From NCBI GenBank assembly GCA_029964075.1, contig CM057141.1:2542001-2606000 (forward strand): a stretch of 64,000 bases of DNA. Reading direction: 5' to 3'. The position numbers and the translations under genes are program-made. The notes beneath the pieces were generated by a model. The model was not told the origin of the DNA. It ran no database searches and was given only the letters and a program-made list of their open reading frames with translations. This document shows positions 40,096-53,562 of this stretch, in pieces. Position 1 is the first letter of the stretch. Every line of letters starts with the position of its first letter. The stretch comes from Patiria pectinifera. Its lineage: Eukaryota > Echinodermata > Asteroidea > Valvatida > Asterinidae.

Positions 40096-40888
40096 CCAAA
40101 AAAAAATCCCCTGACGTTTAGTTGTGGAATCATTTACTTCACAAATTTCGAATTATTTTCCGCCTGATAATTATAATAAGGCGTATCTGTATGGGCGATA
40201 TGAGCGCAAAAGCAACCCGAAATAAAACATTTTTTTTTAGGCGGTTGAAATATCCCAATTAGAAGAAAAGTAGATTTTTCTCTCGTTGAGAAAACATTAC
40301 AAATCCAAATGAAATCGATTATCTAAGCCATAGAGCAAGGACTGAATCCCTTTCTAAATATTTATTTTTTGCTGACAAACACGATTGTGAATTCTGAGAG
40401 ATATGATAATTTTTGAATGTCAAGAAGTTCCTTCAGGTTATCTGCGATTTCATGGGTTATTCTTCCTATTCACGATTTTCGGGAAACTTTCAGCCAATGC
40501 AATGCATGCAATGTAAAGCAATGTTAATGTTCAACTAGCCACGTGACAATTTTTACGTGGGCAATGTGCGGGGAATCCCACCACATGTGCGCATGATGTT
40601 ACGTCAGCTTATCAGTCAACCTCGTCCCCAGGGTGTTGAGCAGTACGCGCCCAACACTACCTACTCTCTCAGTTACTATTGGAAACGCAGTTGGAAATAA
40701 AGTAAGCACTGGGGACGAGGTTACACATCAGTTGAAATTCCAATGTCTAGTTTCCTGTACCTCTGTGCTATAATTATGATTATTGCGTAAACAGGCACCA
40801 TGCAGTTTGTGACGTCACAACAAGGAACTTGCGCAGTCGAAGTACGTGCATCGAGTTTTCTAGTTCTAGCGATTTCATTGCCGACAAG
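40096..40888. other. Upstream flank of DNAJA2
   Basis: Spacer, then a likely promoter region. CCTCGTCCCCAG at 40620-40631 and its inverted form CTGGGGACGAGG at 40710-40721 bracket a ~100-bp foldback. TGACGTCA at 40811-40818 lies about 70 bp before the start codon and could be a CRE site. Confidence 0.4.
40811..40818. promoter_or_regulatory. CRE-type palindrome TGACGTCA upstream of DNAJA2
   Basis: A perfect TGACGTCA lies about 70 bp before the DNAJA2 start codon in a GC-richer patch. CREB/ATF sites are common in promoters of housekeeping and stress genes. Function is inferred. Confidence 0.4.
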
Positions 40889-43800
40889 ATGGCGTTCAAC
40901 ATGCGAAGCCGCGCTCCCGCGAACGACACAAGGTTGTATGAGGTTTTAGGAGTGTCTAAAAATGCCAACGAAACCGAACTTAAAAAGGTAGGATATCTGA
41001 GTAGTTACTAAGTCAATATTTTGAAAAAGAATGGAGAATTTTACTGTGAAAATTAAGGGAACTTCCTCCCGGCTTTTGTGCATGATCTGTGTGTGATGTG
41101 TATTGAGCAATCACACTCACGTCACACACAGCGCCAACTGTCCCCAACATAAAATCTGCATTACCACTGCCATGACTGATGACTGCACTGAGTTACGTGT
41201 GTTTTTCGCATATGTGGTAGCCTTTCACCAAGGCCATCGTGGCTTAACTTGCCCGCATTCAAAGCGGCGAAAACAACGAAGCGACTGGAGATGGAGACCA
41301 CACACGCGAATTCTTCTTATCAAAAATATCAATAAAATTCCTATTTTTCTAGCAATACAAAGGTTACTAACTTTTGAATGAGACATCAACCAAAAAAAAT
41401 TGGGCCTGTGCATAGCTATTGTATTATTACTGAATACTGTACAAAATAAGTGCCTGCCAGAGAATAATTCTGTTCTTGTGGGGTAGGGTAGTTCCTGCCC
41501 GACAATTAGCTTCGATAATGTATGACCCAGCAGCCAGTGTGCCCGTCGAATTTACCATGCAGTCATGTTGGTTTTTTAACCAGATGAGTATCAAACTTTT
41601 CTTACCTCTGTTTACCAGGCTTATCGGAAACTGGCCAAGGAGTATCATCCGGACAAGAACCCCAATTCAGGAGAAAAGGTGAAGATATACGTGCCCTTCT
41701 TAGTGTAGTTCTGTGTTGTAGTTGAATCCTTTTTCCGAGTCTGATAAGTGTAATGAAATTATTAACCAGTACAATAGACTTGGTGCTTGGTGTGGAAACT
41801 CCTTGCAAGCAGTGTTTCTTGGCCAAGGACTGGTGTTTTTTTTTCATTATTTTTTAAATTTTTCATTTGCAGTTTAAAGAGATCAGCTTTGCCTATGAGG
41901 TGCTGAGTAATCCTGATAAGCGGGACACCTATGATCGATATGGCATGGAAGGGTTGAAGGAAGGAGGTGGCGAGGGTGGAGGTAAGGAGACACAAACAAA
42001 CACACACAAGTGTGTAAACGCCTTCAATCGTGGACCGCCTATTGTCCCTCTTTTGTTTGTTCTCAAACTTTTTAGGAAGACCTCCCATATGTTTTTTACA
42101 CGATCGTCAATTGTGGACCTTCGGGCAATCGTGGACCCTATTGTCCTCTATTGTTCAACGTCCACAATTGGAATGTGTAAACAAGTACGTTAAAACACTT
42201 TTTAACCCTGCTGGTCAGTTTCAGGTGAAGGGATATGAAGTGTTAAAGTAACACAGTTAGTCACTGCCACCAAAAACAGCACTATTTCAGTGTTTGTGAC
42301 TGTATATATTCAGCTTGCCCTAAGCTTAACCAGTTCACGCCGGGAATATTTTGACAAGAACAGAACGAGGTGCGTGATTATGGGATTAACGGGGGCAATG
42401 GCCCCCAAAACGAACCCAGTTTTATTTTATTTTAAGTGACGTCGCAATAAAGGCAGGCACTGCGTACACCACCATCTTTACCTCAAAAGATTTGGTTAAA
42501 GTGGACAGAAATTGCCTCACATCTTACCACAGAGCATCTAAAACCCCACGCCGTAATTTTTGGGACCTACTTTTTGGGGGACCAAATTCCCCCCCCCCCC
42601 CATTTTTTTTTATTGTGTTCTGGATCTGCCCTTGTATTCCACAGAAGATTACCTCAAAGTAATTTGAAGTGTGGGCGAACATAGTTTTGCAAAACTTGAA
42701 GGGTAGTAAACTGCAGAATGCTAGGAAGGTTAAACAAAAAACCAATTGTTTGATTGATTATTCCCATGTGCAGGATTTGATGACATCTTTTCCCATCTCT
42801 TTGGGGGCGGGCTCTTTGGGGGTGGTTTTGGCGGAGGCAGGAGACCACGGAAGATGAAGGGAGAGGACACAGTGCATCGTTTGGGGTGAGTGGTCACGCT
42901 GTGGGGATGAGCCGTCAACACACAACTTTTTTTCAAAGTTGTTTTTCTCGAAATGAGGTCGCGGACGTTCAGCCGACTTTCGCACAGCACGTCTTTGGAA
43001 TTAATTGAAGTACAGAAATAAATGTGGTATCATTAGAAAGCTAAAGAGTTGCTCTTTTACATGATGTATAAACCCAAAATGTCAAGGATGGGAGTTATTC
43101 CTCATTATGCCATAGCAGGTCACATTTATGCTAAAATCCCACTGTTTATTTTTTTTCTTCTAAGTAATTTTGAGTTGTTTTGTTTTCATATGCAGCGTCT
43201 CTCTTGAAGATCTGTACAATGGGAAAACCTCCAAGTTGCAATTGAGTAAGAACGTCATCTGCGCTGGCTGTAAAGGGTGAGTCCACAAAGTTACAGACAT
43301 TTCAAACAGTTCTTTGGATCCTCGAATGGTTGGAGTGTGCTTCTGGTTATTTTATGATGTCATGTCCTGGAAGGATGGATATTAACCCTTACTCTGTCAA
43401 GGTAGTTAAACTGTCCTAGTGGGAAGTCAGTATTCAAAGAAATATATATAATATCGTTTAAAACCCTGCAGGTCAGTTTCGGTTGAAGGGATACGGAGTG
43501 TTAAAGTAACTGTGTCTCACACAGAGTCACTGAACAAAAAACAGCACTGTGGAGAGCAGTGAAGCATGACCAAATCTGCATGCTTGCCCTGAGATTAACC
43601 ACACAACAGAAGGTTACCTCAAAAGGAATTTGAAGTGTGGGTGCTAACTTTATGGGCAAAAGCAGTTTTGCAAACTTACAAAAAGGTTGTGAACTTCAGA
43701 AGACCAGAAGAGTTAACTAGTTCATGTCGGATGATGTGTATACACGCAAAGGTTTTGTGGTATTCGGAACAGATTCCAAATAAATCTGCAACGAGCGAGG

Positions 43801-46800
43801 CCGGAAATATCTGTCAGTGACCCGCTCGCAGCAAGCGAGGCCGGAAACTTCGGGGCGTGGCACCAGCAGACGAGGGCCTGAACCCGTCTGGCATCGAGGT
43901 TTGTGAAAAACAATTCAGCGCCCGGATCCGGTCAATGTCAAAATATTCCCGACGCGAACGGTTTAAAGGGTTCATGACATTAATTTTTTCCTGAAACATA
44001 TTTTGTACTAATATGAACTTTTTTGAATTTTGTGATGATTTTTGGGCATTATTTTTGTGCGTTGCAGACTTGGCGGCAAGCCCGGAGCCATGCAGCCTTG
44101 TCACAGTTGTCATGGACGGGGCATCAAGGTGACAATACGTCAGATTGGACCCGGCATGGTTCAACAGATGCAGTCCTCCTGTCCAGATTGCAGAGGCGAG
44201 GGTAAGGACAAAAAACAAACTGCCATCTTCAAGGGATTGAAGTTTGAAAGTTACATCTCTTTGACGAAAAATTGATTATCCAGAATAGTTTGATCGAGGC
44301 TCGCAACACCGGTGACTGTACTTTCACGTTTTCTTTTTTTGTTGTTGCTTCCCATAGGTGAGCGTATCAATGAAAGGGATCGGTGCAAGAAATGCAACGG
44401 AGTCAAAGTCTGTAAGGAAAGCAAGATCCTGGAGGTTCACATTGACAAAGGCATGAGAGAAGGCCAGAAGATCACATTCCATGGTGAAGGTGATCAACAG
44501 GTAAGCAGGGGGGTTGGTTGGGGAGGAGGGTGGTGGGTTCGGGTGTCACAACCCTGCTTTTTACTATTTTTTTGTCGGCAAAAATGCCACCTTTTGTCAG
44601 ACAGTGTCAAAGATTGTTTGCTTTGAGCAGTACCCCCATTGGTCAAATGATGTCCAGTAAACACCATCGATATATCATTATTACTCAATTATTTGATATT
44701 ATTTTGATATCGATATCGGCAATAGTAATTATTTAATCATATCAAAATATCAAAAACTTCGATAGTGAGGAATGATGTCGAAAATATCGAAAAATGTGTC
44801 AGATTATCGTCAAAATAAATGTCCCGTTTGTGCTGTAACATTGTGTTAAACATTTGCTGTATAATGAAACAAAATTCAGCGGCAACTTTAAATAAAAACA
44901 TCACAAACTGCCAAGTGGCAAGGCTTTGGTCTCCCTAAATGTAAAACCTCAATAGAAACTGCTCATTTTGGACCGTTGATCGACTAGTGGTGTATTCCTG
45001 ACATAACCTACACCTGTGCACAGATAGCAACTTGCGAACGTCTCTGGTCAAACAATTGTCAAAACATCACAAAATTTCTTGATCCTGGCTCCTTGCCATG
45101 TATTATGATGCGCGCAGCTATTGGTAACCGGCGATGCAACGGTCCCCTGTGCTTCAGTTCCAAATAGTCGACTAGAGTAGTTCAAGCACGGCGTGTTCGA
45201 GTGAAGTTAGGGGAACTACTGTCAGGTAAACCGTAGTCCTCACTCGAGCTTGCTCTTAGATGACTTTCCAACTCTTTTTCCCTCCAGCCCGGGATTGAGT
45301 CCGGCGATGTCATCATCGTTCTGGTGGAGAAGGAACACGACACTTTCAAGCGCGCGGGCCACGACTTGTACATCGAGCAGGAAGTGACTATAACCCAAGC
45401 CCTGTGTGGATTCCAGATCACATTGAAACATCTGGACGATCGTCAGCTTCTCATCAAGAACCCACCGGGAAGCATTATACAACCAGGTAAGGAGGTGCTT
45501 CGTAAATTATGCAAGGCTAGGGAAAAACTGGTTCCGGAGTGCGCAAAATTATACAGGGCGAGTCAAAAAAAGCAAAACCCAAATGTCAGGACTTCTGTTT
45601 TAGTGAAGTTCTGCATGTAGCACTTCCAACATCTATGATCTGAAAGCCAATTCATAAGCTTTCTTTTAGTACAAGGATCATTCAAATCACTCGTGTACTT
45701 TTGAAGTTACGAAATTTTAAACACAACCACCGTTTAAAAGTTCTGTCCACATGTCACACAAAAAAGTGTGCGTTCTTTCAGCAAAACGAAAACAATTCAC
45801 ACACATCCCTATGTGATGTGTTTTCGTTTCGCTGAAAGAACACTTACCTTCTGTTGATCCATGGAGAAAACTATAAAACGGTGGTTGTGTTTAAAATTCC
45901 GTAAATTCAAAAGTACATGAGTGATTTGAACAACACAAATACAAACATTTTATTATCTGTAAAATTTCAAGTAAAATTTCAAGTTTTCCGAAGACTTGTT
46001 CACAAACATGGATGCACCAAGCAAACTACATTGTGTGCGGCAAATTAGCTCTCTAGTAATGTGACACAGCTCTACGGGAAAATCTTGACTTGGTGTGATA
46101 TGGTGTTTGTTTTGTCCTTTTTTTTCAGGCTGTAAGCGTGTGGTGGAGAATGAAGGAATGCCACATCACAGGAACCCGTTCACCAAAGGAAATCTGATCA
46201 TGAAATTCAACGTCGTATTTCCGGAAAACAATTTTGCTACCCCGGAGCAACTGAAGGTGAGTTTGTTGTCAGTGTATGCGGTGTGATGTTCTTAGCGAGG
46301 TTGACAATTTCAAATTTAACCCTCCTGCTATCTTAACAGTCACGGACTGAAAAAAATCAATCCTTTCCCCTACCATGCCTTTTTAATACACAGGCTAATC
46401 ACCAACAGTCAGATCATATTTCAAGCAAGCACTGTGACTAGTCGAATGCAGCCAACAGACAGCAGGCAATAAGTAGGCACACCTGGCTTATCAATCACCT
46501 TACAGTCAAAGCATAGCTGTATCAAGTTACATAAACAGTCACAGCCAGTCAATCCTCAATTGTGAAAATGAAAGCCGGCAATTGTTTTTCCTCAAAAACA
46601 CTTGTATATATCACGAATTGTGTACTATTTCTTTAAAAGATGTGTAGAAGACATGTCAACGGTGACAAACATCAATAAATCTGAAAATCAAAATCAAGAA
46701 AAAATATTTTCAACTGTTCATTTTTCCCCACTACGGCATGTGCCCAGTTCTGTCTCAATTTGCCAGAACGCCTCACAAATACCAGTATCCAACTATCACA

Positions 46801-47026
46801 AACATCTTTGAGTTTTATTCCCGTCTTCCCTCAGAGACTGGAGAAGCTACTGCCCCGCAGACCCAAGCAGGACCCGCCCAGTGAGGAGGCCGAGGAGGTA
46901 GACCTGGTGGAGTTTGAACCCCACCACACTAACTCTCACAACCACCGAGGCGAGGCCTACCATGACGATGACGACGACGACGAAAGCGGGGGCGGGGGAC
47001 CGTCCGTACAATGCGCCCATCAATGA
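40889..47026 (+). CDS. DNAJA2: DNAJA2-type HSP40 co-chaperone, ten coding exons
   Basis: Exons: 40889-40987, 41619-41678, 41873-41981, 42774-42885, 43196-43276, 44068-44201, 44358-44500, 45288-45486, 46129-46256, 46835-47026. All have GT..AG borders and phases that join to 418 residues. Type I DnaJ proteins load clients onto HSP70 and trigger its ATPase. The J domain shows [25 protein letters not shown] (HPD in exon 2) and [15 protein letters not shown]-rich segment ([20 protein letters not shown]) follows. Four zinc motifs are present: [24 protein letters not shown] and CKKC. The client-binding domain ([28 protein letters not shown]) follows. The last four residues are CAHQ, the prenylation-type ending of DNAJA2 rather than DNAJA1. 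A poly-Asp tract precedes it. No break is seen. Confidence 0.94.
43713..43966. mobile_element. MITE with TTAACTAG/CGAACGG ends in DNAJA2 intron 5
   Basis: It starts GTTAACTAGTTCATGTCGG and ends CCCGACGCGAACGGTTTA. The interior (CGAGCGAGGCCGGAAATATC, CCTGAACCCGTCTGGCATCG) matches 48767-49014 in inverted orientation. Non-autonomous. Confidence 0.6.
44640..44830. repeat. AT-rich repeat of GATATC/ATCGAT units in an intron
   Basis: Dense short inverted units (ATCGATATATC, GATATCGATATC, ATCATATCAAAATATC) suggest a decayed palindromic element. No coding. Confidence 0.4.
45549..45931. mobile_element. Foldback element in DNAJA2 intron 8
   Basis: A mariner-like left end (TACAGGGCGAGTCAAAAAAA) is followed by a long inverted repeat: TTTAAACACAACCACCGTTT near 45716-45736 pairs with AAACGGTGGTTGTGTTTAAA near 45876-45895. 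TTCAAATCACTCGTGTACTT pairs with AAGTACATGAGTGATTTGAA. The matching right mariner end is not found, so the element may be truncated or composite. Confidence 0.5.
46358..46560. repeat. Interspersed repeat, copy 2
   Basis: It shares CCATGCCTTT, AAGCACTGTGACTAGTC and AAACAGTCACAGCCAGTCAA with 1405-1600. It lies in DNAJA2 intron 9. Confidence 0.5.
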
Positions 47027-48607
47027 AAAGGCAGTAAAACCGCACGCCGCAGTGGACGTTTTTCCAAATCGCGGCTTCAACTGCAGTTTTGGCTGCAACT
47101 GCAGAGCCAAACCTGGAGATGTAGCCAAGGTTTGGGAAAAGCCCAATGTCTATCGGCTTATAGCAACTAAACATTAAAAAAAAACTTTATCGATGTGTAA
47201 TTATTGGTAGATTGGGCGAATAAATGATTGGGGTGGTATTTTTTTTCTTCAAACTACCCAGTACAGTGAATAGAGAGTTTATATGAGACATCAGCCATAC
47301 ACAAATGCTTACATGTGTGTTACTGTCGCGAACTTATTACCAAAACTGTGAAGCTCTGTGTGAACTATCTAACACCGAGCAAACTAGCTGTGAAAAGGCA
47401 CATGTAAACTCTCTATAGAATAACGTTTTTGGCAGCCCTAATTTAATCATAAGTAGTATAGTCTCCATGCAAAGGTATTCCTTCAGTTGTGAAACGATGA
47501 AAGGTTTTTGCTCAGTATTTAGTGATTCTTAAACCCATGGGTACAAAAACCCAGCAAAGGAAGCACTTTTGGCTTTAAAGTCTGGAAAATATCTAGAAAG
47601 TCTAGCCAAAGTCTAGAAAATGGTGAATTTTACAAGGAATATACACTTTGAGTCAAGGTGTGTGGATATTCGCTTGACCACATTGTTAAGCGGTGTTGCA
47701 GTGGGGTCACGTAAGTCGAGTTCAAGTTTCGAGAGTTGAGTCACTTGGGGCGAGTCGGAGCCACGAGTCACTTGTTTGAAGATACCAGATAATACATACG
47801 TGCATTATCCTGAAAGTCAATGAATGGGACAGCAAAGCAATCGGGAACTATAGTCTTTGCAACACCATTTATTAGAGCAGTACATGTACATGCACTTGTG
47901 ATTTGAAAATTAAGATCGAAATTTCTTTTTAATTTTCTCGAAAAATGGTACTGTCGGTAGAAAACACATGACTCGTTAGTTCTCTCTGTCAAGTCGGAGT
48001 CGTGATAGTTGAGTCCGAGTCTCATTCTTTCATCGAAGTGACTCTGGTCAAGATTCACCAAAATTGTGACACGAGTTTGAGTCCTGGACCTTGGTCATAC
48101 AACTCTGTTGTTAGGCTACAAAAGACAAAACAAAAACCACCTGTATTATTTGTGCAATGGAGCTACCAGGTGGAGCAAATCGCCATGTAATGTAAGGATA
48201 ATTTAACTTCTGCCTAATGCGTGCACATGCTGTCTGGCGAATATCTTTTCTTTTTGTACTTTTTTTCTGCCTTTAGATAAAAGCCAGAGCCAAAAAATCT
48301 CAGTATTTATAATTCTTTGGTGTATAAATTATTATTAACCATTGTAATTAAGCAGTTTGACTTGTAATACTTTAACAACTTAATTAAAAAAATTCCTCTT
48401 TGAAACCCAAATTATTTGCACAACAAGCATTTTAAGAAGTTTTTACGGAGCGTTTTTCAGCCTAAAGAAAAACAAATCCTCGTGGTATTTAATCCTGTCA
48501 TTTAATTTTAACTGGTATTGCATTGTATGATTACGCGCAGTCCAAGGACAATCCTTTATATGTGTTGATGAATTCATTGCCGGCTAGCTTATTTCACCAA
48601 ATGATGT
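47027..48607. other. 3' flank of DNAJA2
   Basis: Probable 3' UTR then spacer. AATAAA-like signals occur (for example CGAATAAATG near 47218), but the transcript end is not certain. A patch at about 47690-48090 is rich in GAGTC/GACTC in both orientations, the subterminal style of a hAT-like MITE. Confidence 0.4.
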
Positions 48608-49190
48608 AGTGTTGTAGTATGAGTATAAGGAATTTTGCCACGAGTACGAGCACATTTCAGTGGGCACACATGTTCTCAAGGTTTTTTTTGCAGTCAAACT
48701 AGGCATTAAACAAATGCAATGGCCTCCCACATAGTATTCGTTCTTTTCCTGCATGTACCTCTTAACCAGTTCGCGCCGGGATTATTTTGACATTGACCGG
48801 ACCCAGGCCCCAGGCGCGGGATTGTTTTTCACGAACCTCAATGCCAGACGGGTTCAGGCCGTCATCGGCGGGTAGCACACCCTGGTATTTCCGGCCTTGC
48901 TCGCTGCGAGCGGGTCGTCGACAGATATTTCCGGCCTTGCTCGTTGCGTGTTTATCCGTCATCTGTTCCGAATACCGCAAAACCTTTGCTTGTATCCGAC
49001 GTGAACTGGTTACAGAAATTTAAAAATCCAGCGGGAGTGCGTTTCCACAAGTGCGAATACTTTGCCATGGTTGCGAGCACAAATACAGGTAATTGTTTTC
49101 CTTGTGAGGATGAATACAATTCTCACGAGTACGAGCATGAAAAAAAAAAGTACTCAATTTCGAGTACGTGTACAAGTACTGCAACACTGA
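48608..49190. mobile_element. Nested MITEs: outer hAT-like, inner TTAACCAG-type
   Basis: The outer element starts AGTGTTGTAGTATGAGTA and ends GTACAAGTACTGCAACACT, with GAGTACGAGCA subterminal repeats on both sides. At 48767-49014 it is interrupted by a copy of the TTAACCAGTTCGCGCCGGGA family also seen at 43713-43966 (inverted). So one element jumped into another. Confidence 0.6.
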
Positions 49191-52175
49191 AAATTAGATT
49201 CCTGAATGTGTATGCCTGATGCTGACAGTCTATCACATGCTTGATTCTATCCACAGATGAAACATTGTTTCCCCTGGCTTAAGGAAGCGTTGACTCCGGG
49301 TCGAAATGGGATCAGTTTATGTACTGAATGAATGAAGTCTAATGTCATATTTTTTATGTGTTACATAATTTTTTTGTTTTTGTGTAATTTGTTTGCTTTT
49401 TATTATTGTTATGTGGATACTAAATGGTAGGTTTGAATATTAAAGGAATGTGAACCAAAATGGAGTGAAATTGTTTGCTGTCGTTGGAGTACGTTTTCTC
49501 AAACCGAAACATTGTTGTATTTTCTTCATTTCAAAGGACCGAAAGTGGTCCTAGCTTTATCGTACAACTATATACTCCAAACCAGTCAGACTAACAGACT
49601 GACAATGAAAAAAACAAGACAAAATAAAAGTACATGGAATTCATTTGTATTGATATAAATAAAGAAATCACAAAATAAGGATTTCACAGTTAAATTTAAA
49701 TGGTTACACTTACAAAGTAATCAGCCTTACAAATCCGACAGAAAATAAACTACAGTGTACTGTTATCAGCAGAATTATCATAGCCTATTTGAGATATGGC
49801 AGACAATTACGAGGGCGCTGTTTGGTTTGGCAAAAACAAAAAGACTAATTTACCCAAATAAAACAGCGCCCTCCTACTATGTCTGCCATATCTCAAATAG
49901 GCTAATAGTCTTTCGTCAGTACATTAATGTAGTTAATTCATATGCATAACATTAATGCTGCCAAGTTAATTGTAACAACAGCAAAAAAAATGTATACGTA
50001 CAGTCTCTGGGAGTTCCAAACTTGCAAAATAATTCTGCAACTGTATTGAGCCCTGGCAACAACAGCCCAGAAACCTAGCACAATTCCAGTAATGTTTTTA
50101 ATGCGTTTTTGGGTCAACGACCAGAATCCAGAACTGTCAAATCTTAGCAAAACACATTGGGTCCATTGTAAGTTATATAACAATGACATTAATGAGGCAA
50201 GTGATCAAGCCAAATCTGGAGTGAACCTTTTTTTTATAATTTTGGACTCGACCCTTTTTATATTTTTTCTTTAGTTCTGGACTCGCATATTTCAATTCTA
50301 CTTCATTCTTTTGAGGTTTTGGTGTTGGCCTTATAGTCTTCGTTCAAGACTGGATTTGATTTTAATTCTTCAAATGCAGCCAGTAGTTGACAAGCACGGT
50401 ATATAAAGCCACAATGTGAATCAACTACAGTCACGTACAGGAACCAGTTGGCAGAGCTACCAAGCACACCTCACATGCGTACATTAGCCTGAATACAGCC
50501 TGTGTGGGGTACGATGCTCAGAATTGTTCTGGGTAGCATTGCCGAAGTTCCCAAGACTAGTCTTGATTCATCTTGTCGATAGCTGCCACGGCGGCTCAAC
50601 CGCGCTAGTCATGGACTGGCCGTTTCAGGAATAAAATGCCACATCCAGCCTTGTACCAAGACTATGTTTACATTGTATCCAGACATTTTGGAGTTTGGAC
50701 AGATGCTAATTAAATACTTTTGCCCCAATTCAGGGGAGGATCCAGGATTTTTTGTGGGGGGGGGTCAGGCCCATCAGATTTTTTTTACTGATGCACTTAT
50801 TTTATAATTTTGTATTTTTGGGCGTGTCAGAGTGGGGGGCGGGGGTGTTCGACTTTTGAACCCCTCTTGGATCCACGCCTGCAATTACTGATTTCAAAAT
50901 AAAACAATATAATATATAAAGCAAATTTTAGATTTTTTCTCACTCGCTGTCAGAAACCACAATGCAGAACCTTTAACCTTCTGTCAATTATGAAAAGAAA
51001 ACTCCTTACACGTACATGCAAGTGAACACACTTTATTTTAGAGGCATCATAATGTTTCAGGCAGTTTAATTAGACAACGGGGACCTTGACATCAGTACCT
51101 ATATACAGGACAATTAACAGACTCAAAATGATTGATAAAAATCCTAAAGTTTTAAGTTCTAGTTTACAAGTTAAAAAAAAAAAAATTCCCATGAAACTCA
51201 TGTGTACAAATTCATTCTCATATTTTTGGAAGAAAAATATTTTAGAGCAAAAAAAATGTTGAAAACGAAAACAGTTTTTTTTGCATCATACACATATAGC
51301 TGAAATAGTCTTTGAATTTCATATATGCACTCTGTTAATGAACAGAAACAATAACAAATTTCTGGAGGTCATAACATTTGGTAACTGACTAATAGTGGGG
51401 CAGAAAGGTGAAATATTTGGGAGAATTGTGCCTTTGGTGATAATCATGGAATGTGGCATGCAAATAACAAGTGATGGCGGCCATTTTGAAAATGGTTGCC
51501 ACTGCTTGTTATTTTACCAACATTTTGTCACATGACAAATCTGTGATGGCCCTATAGCCAAATATCTTTCTTAGGACATAAAAACTCTGACTATGTGTGC
51601 CAAATTCCATGCTTGTATCATAAAAGGCACGATTTCTTCACCTTTCTGCCGCACTATAATTATGTAATCGAGTGGTTAAAACAAGAATTAACAAACACAC
51701 CAAACAGGGGGAAACATTATACATTGGCCGGAGCCTGTCAAACATGGCGACATTATAAAATGCTTTAAGACCTAATGCAATTTGCTGCAAATTCGAATTA
51801 CATTGATACAATTGAAAAGGGTGTTTACAATTGACAAAATTCCTTGCAGCCACATTTTAAAATATTAAAAATACAAAAACAAATCCTCTGTAAAAAAACA
51901 AAACAGAGCTATAAATTTTTTTTGCACAAGTGAAAGTACATACTGCCACTGAGCACAGATACACATACATGTCTTGCAACTTCTTGAAAGTTGTTGACAA
52001 AAAGGTATTTAAGAACAAACAGAAAAAAATTTGTTAATCTTTTTTTTTATAATGACACCCCAGGAGTGTGGTTATGTAAATCTAACTTGCCCTCGGCTCA
52101 ATCAATGGATGGATTCATTTGGCCCCGCCCCCCTGTGGAGTCTGCACCAATCACAGCTGTGATTAATTATGATAA
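49191..52175. other. Intergenic stretch with small repeats
   Basis: AT-rich DNA with no supported gene. It includes the palindrome at 49781-49904 and a block at 50457-50600 (GCTACCAAGCACACCTCACATG..GGTAGCATTGCCGAAGTTCCC) related to 56690-56880. G-runs and a GGATCCAGGATTTTTTGTGG patch near 50740-50880 look like decayed repeat. Confidence 0.4.
49781..49904. mobile_element. Short palindromic MITE-like element
   Basis: Perfect 25-bp arms at 49781-49805 and 49880-49904 (TAGCCTATTTGAGATATGGC and its complement). A second inner pair is GAGGGCGCTGTTT and AAACAGCGCCCTC. A folded element of only 124 bp. Confidence 0.65.
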
Positions 52176-53445
52176 CTAGTGCAGTGCCCGTCTAAAATGT
52201 GCATGTTCGGGAAACGCAAATTGCTTTGCCGCTGGTTTAGGTTGCATACTTGCAGAGTTTTGGAGAACTGCTCGTGCAAACAACGCACGCGATTCAATGG
52301 TGTTGTTTTCACAGGTTGAACGCACACTTACGTCAAAATGTTTGCTAAGTTTGAAGTTTGACCACCTACAATGGTCGCTCAGTCGACTGCAAAAATAATG
52401 TGCCCGTGTACATACGAAAACATGGTATGCAGCGCTATTCACCCATTGATCCATTAGTATTCACCCATACTGGACAATGTTACGCCCTGCAATGCACGTG
52501 CGCGTGCCCGTCCTTTTTGCATTGTTTGCGTCATATTGAGCACGCGCGCTTTAGCTTAAACATGACGTAAACAATTGAAAAGAACGGCAGTGCGTGCGGG
52601 TGTTATGTTCTAAGCTATATACTGCCACGTTTGCCTCCGAAAATATTGCTTTTTTGCAGCTTTTTCGAGAACCGCTGGTCCAAACAACTTCAAACTTTGC
52701 ACTGCACATTCTGTTGTCCCGAAAAATATACCCGCCGATTTTCAACTTCATACGGTGCCCGGTTCTGGAGATAATCGACGGACAGACAGACAGACAGAGA
52801 TTCCTGGAATTATAGTAAGACTAGTGCAGTGCCCGTCTTAAATGTGCATGTTCGGGAAACGCAAATTGCTTTGCCTCATAGGTTGCATACTTGCAGAGTT
52901 TTTGAGAACTGCTCGTCCAAACGTTACAACGCAAGCGATTCAATGGTGTTGTTTTCACAGGTTTGAACGCACACTTACGTCAAATTTTGTGCCAAGTTTG
53001 AAGTTTGACCACCTACAATGGTCGCTCAGTCGACTGCAAAAATAATATGCCCGTGTACATACGAAAACATGGTATGCAGTGCTATTCACCCATACTGGAC
53101 AATGTATCGCCCTACAATGCACGTGCGCGTGCGTGCCCGTCCTTTTTGCATTGTTTGCGTCATATTCAGCACGCGCGCTTTAGCTTAAACATGACGTAAA
53201 CAATTGAAAAGAACGGCAGTGCGTGCGGGTGTTATGTTCTAAGCTATATACTGCCACGTTTGCCTCAGAAAATACTGCTTTTTGCAGCTTTTCGAGAACC
53301 GCTGGTCCAAACAACTTCAAACTTGGCACTGCACATTCGGTTGTCCCGAAAAATATACCCGCCGATTTTCAACTTCACACGGTGCCCGGTTCTGGAGATA
53401 ATCGACGGACAGACAGACAGACAGAGATTCCTTGAATTGTAGTAT
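52176..53445. repeat. Two tandem copies of a ~640-bp interspersed repeat
   Basis: Units begin CTAGTGCAGTGCCCGTCT at 52176 and 52821 (period 645). Each ends in GACGGACAGACAGACAGACA followed by GAGATTCC and TTATAGTA. The second lacks a ~20-bp block present in the first. The CAGTGCCCGTC start and GACAGACA tail recall a widespread class of invertebrate repeats. I cannot name the class, and I see no coding. Confidence 0.75.
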
Positions 53446-53562
53446 AGATAGTATGGATTTATATGTATATAGCATACATATCAACCAGGTTGTCATAGCC
53501 CGGTGCAATATTATTACCCCTGCTCACCAGGACAATGAAAACATTCCAAGGACCATCTCACT

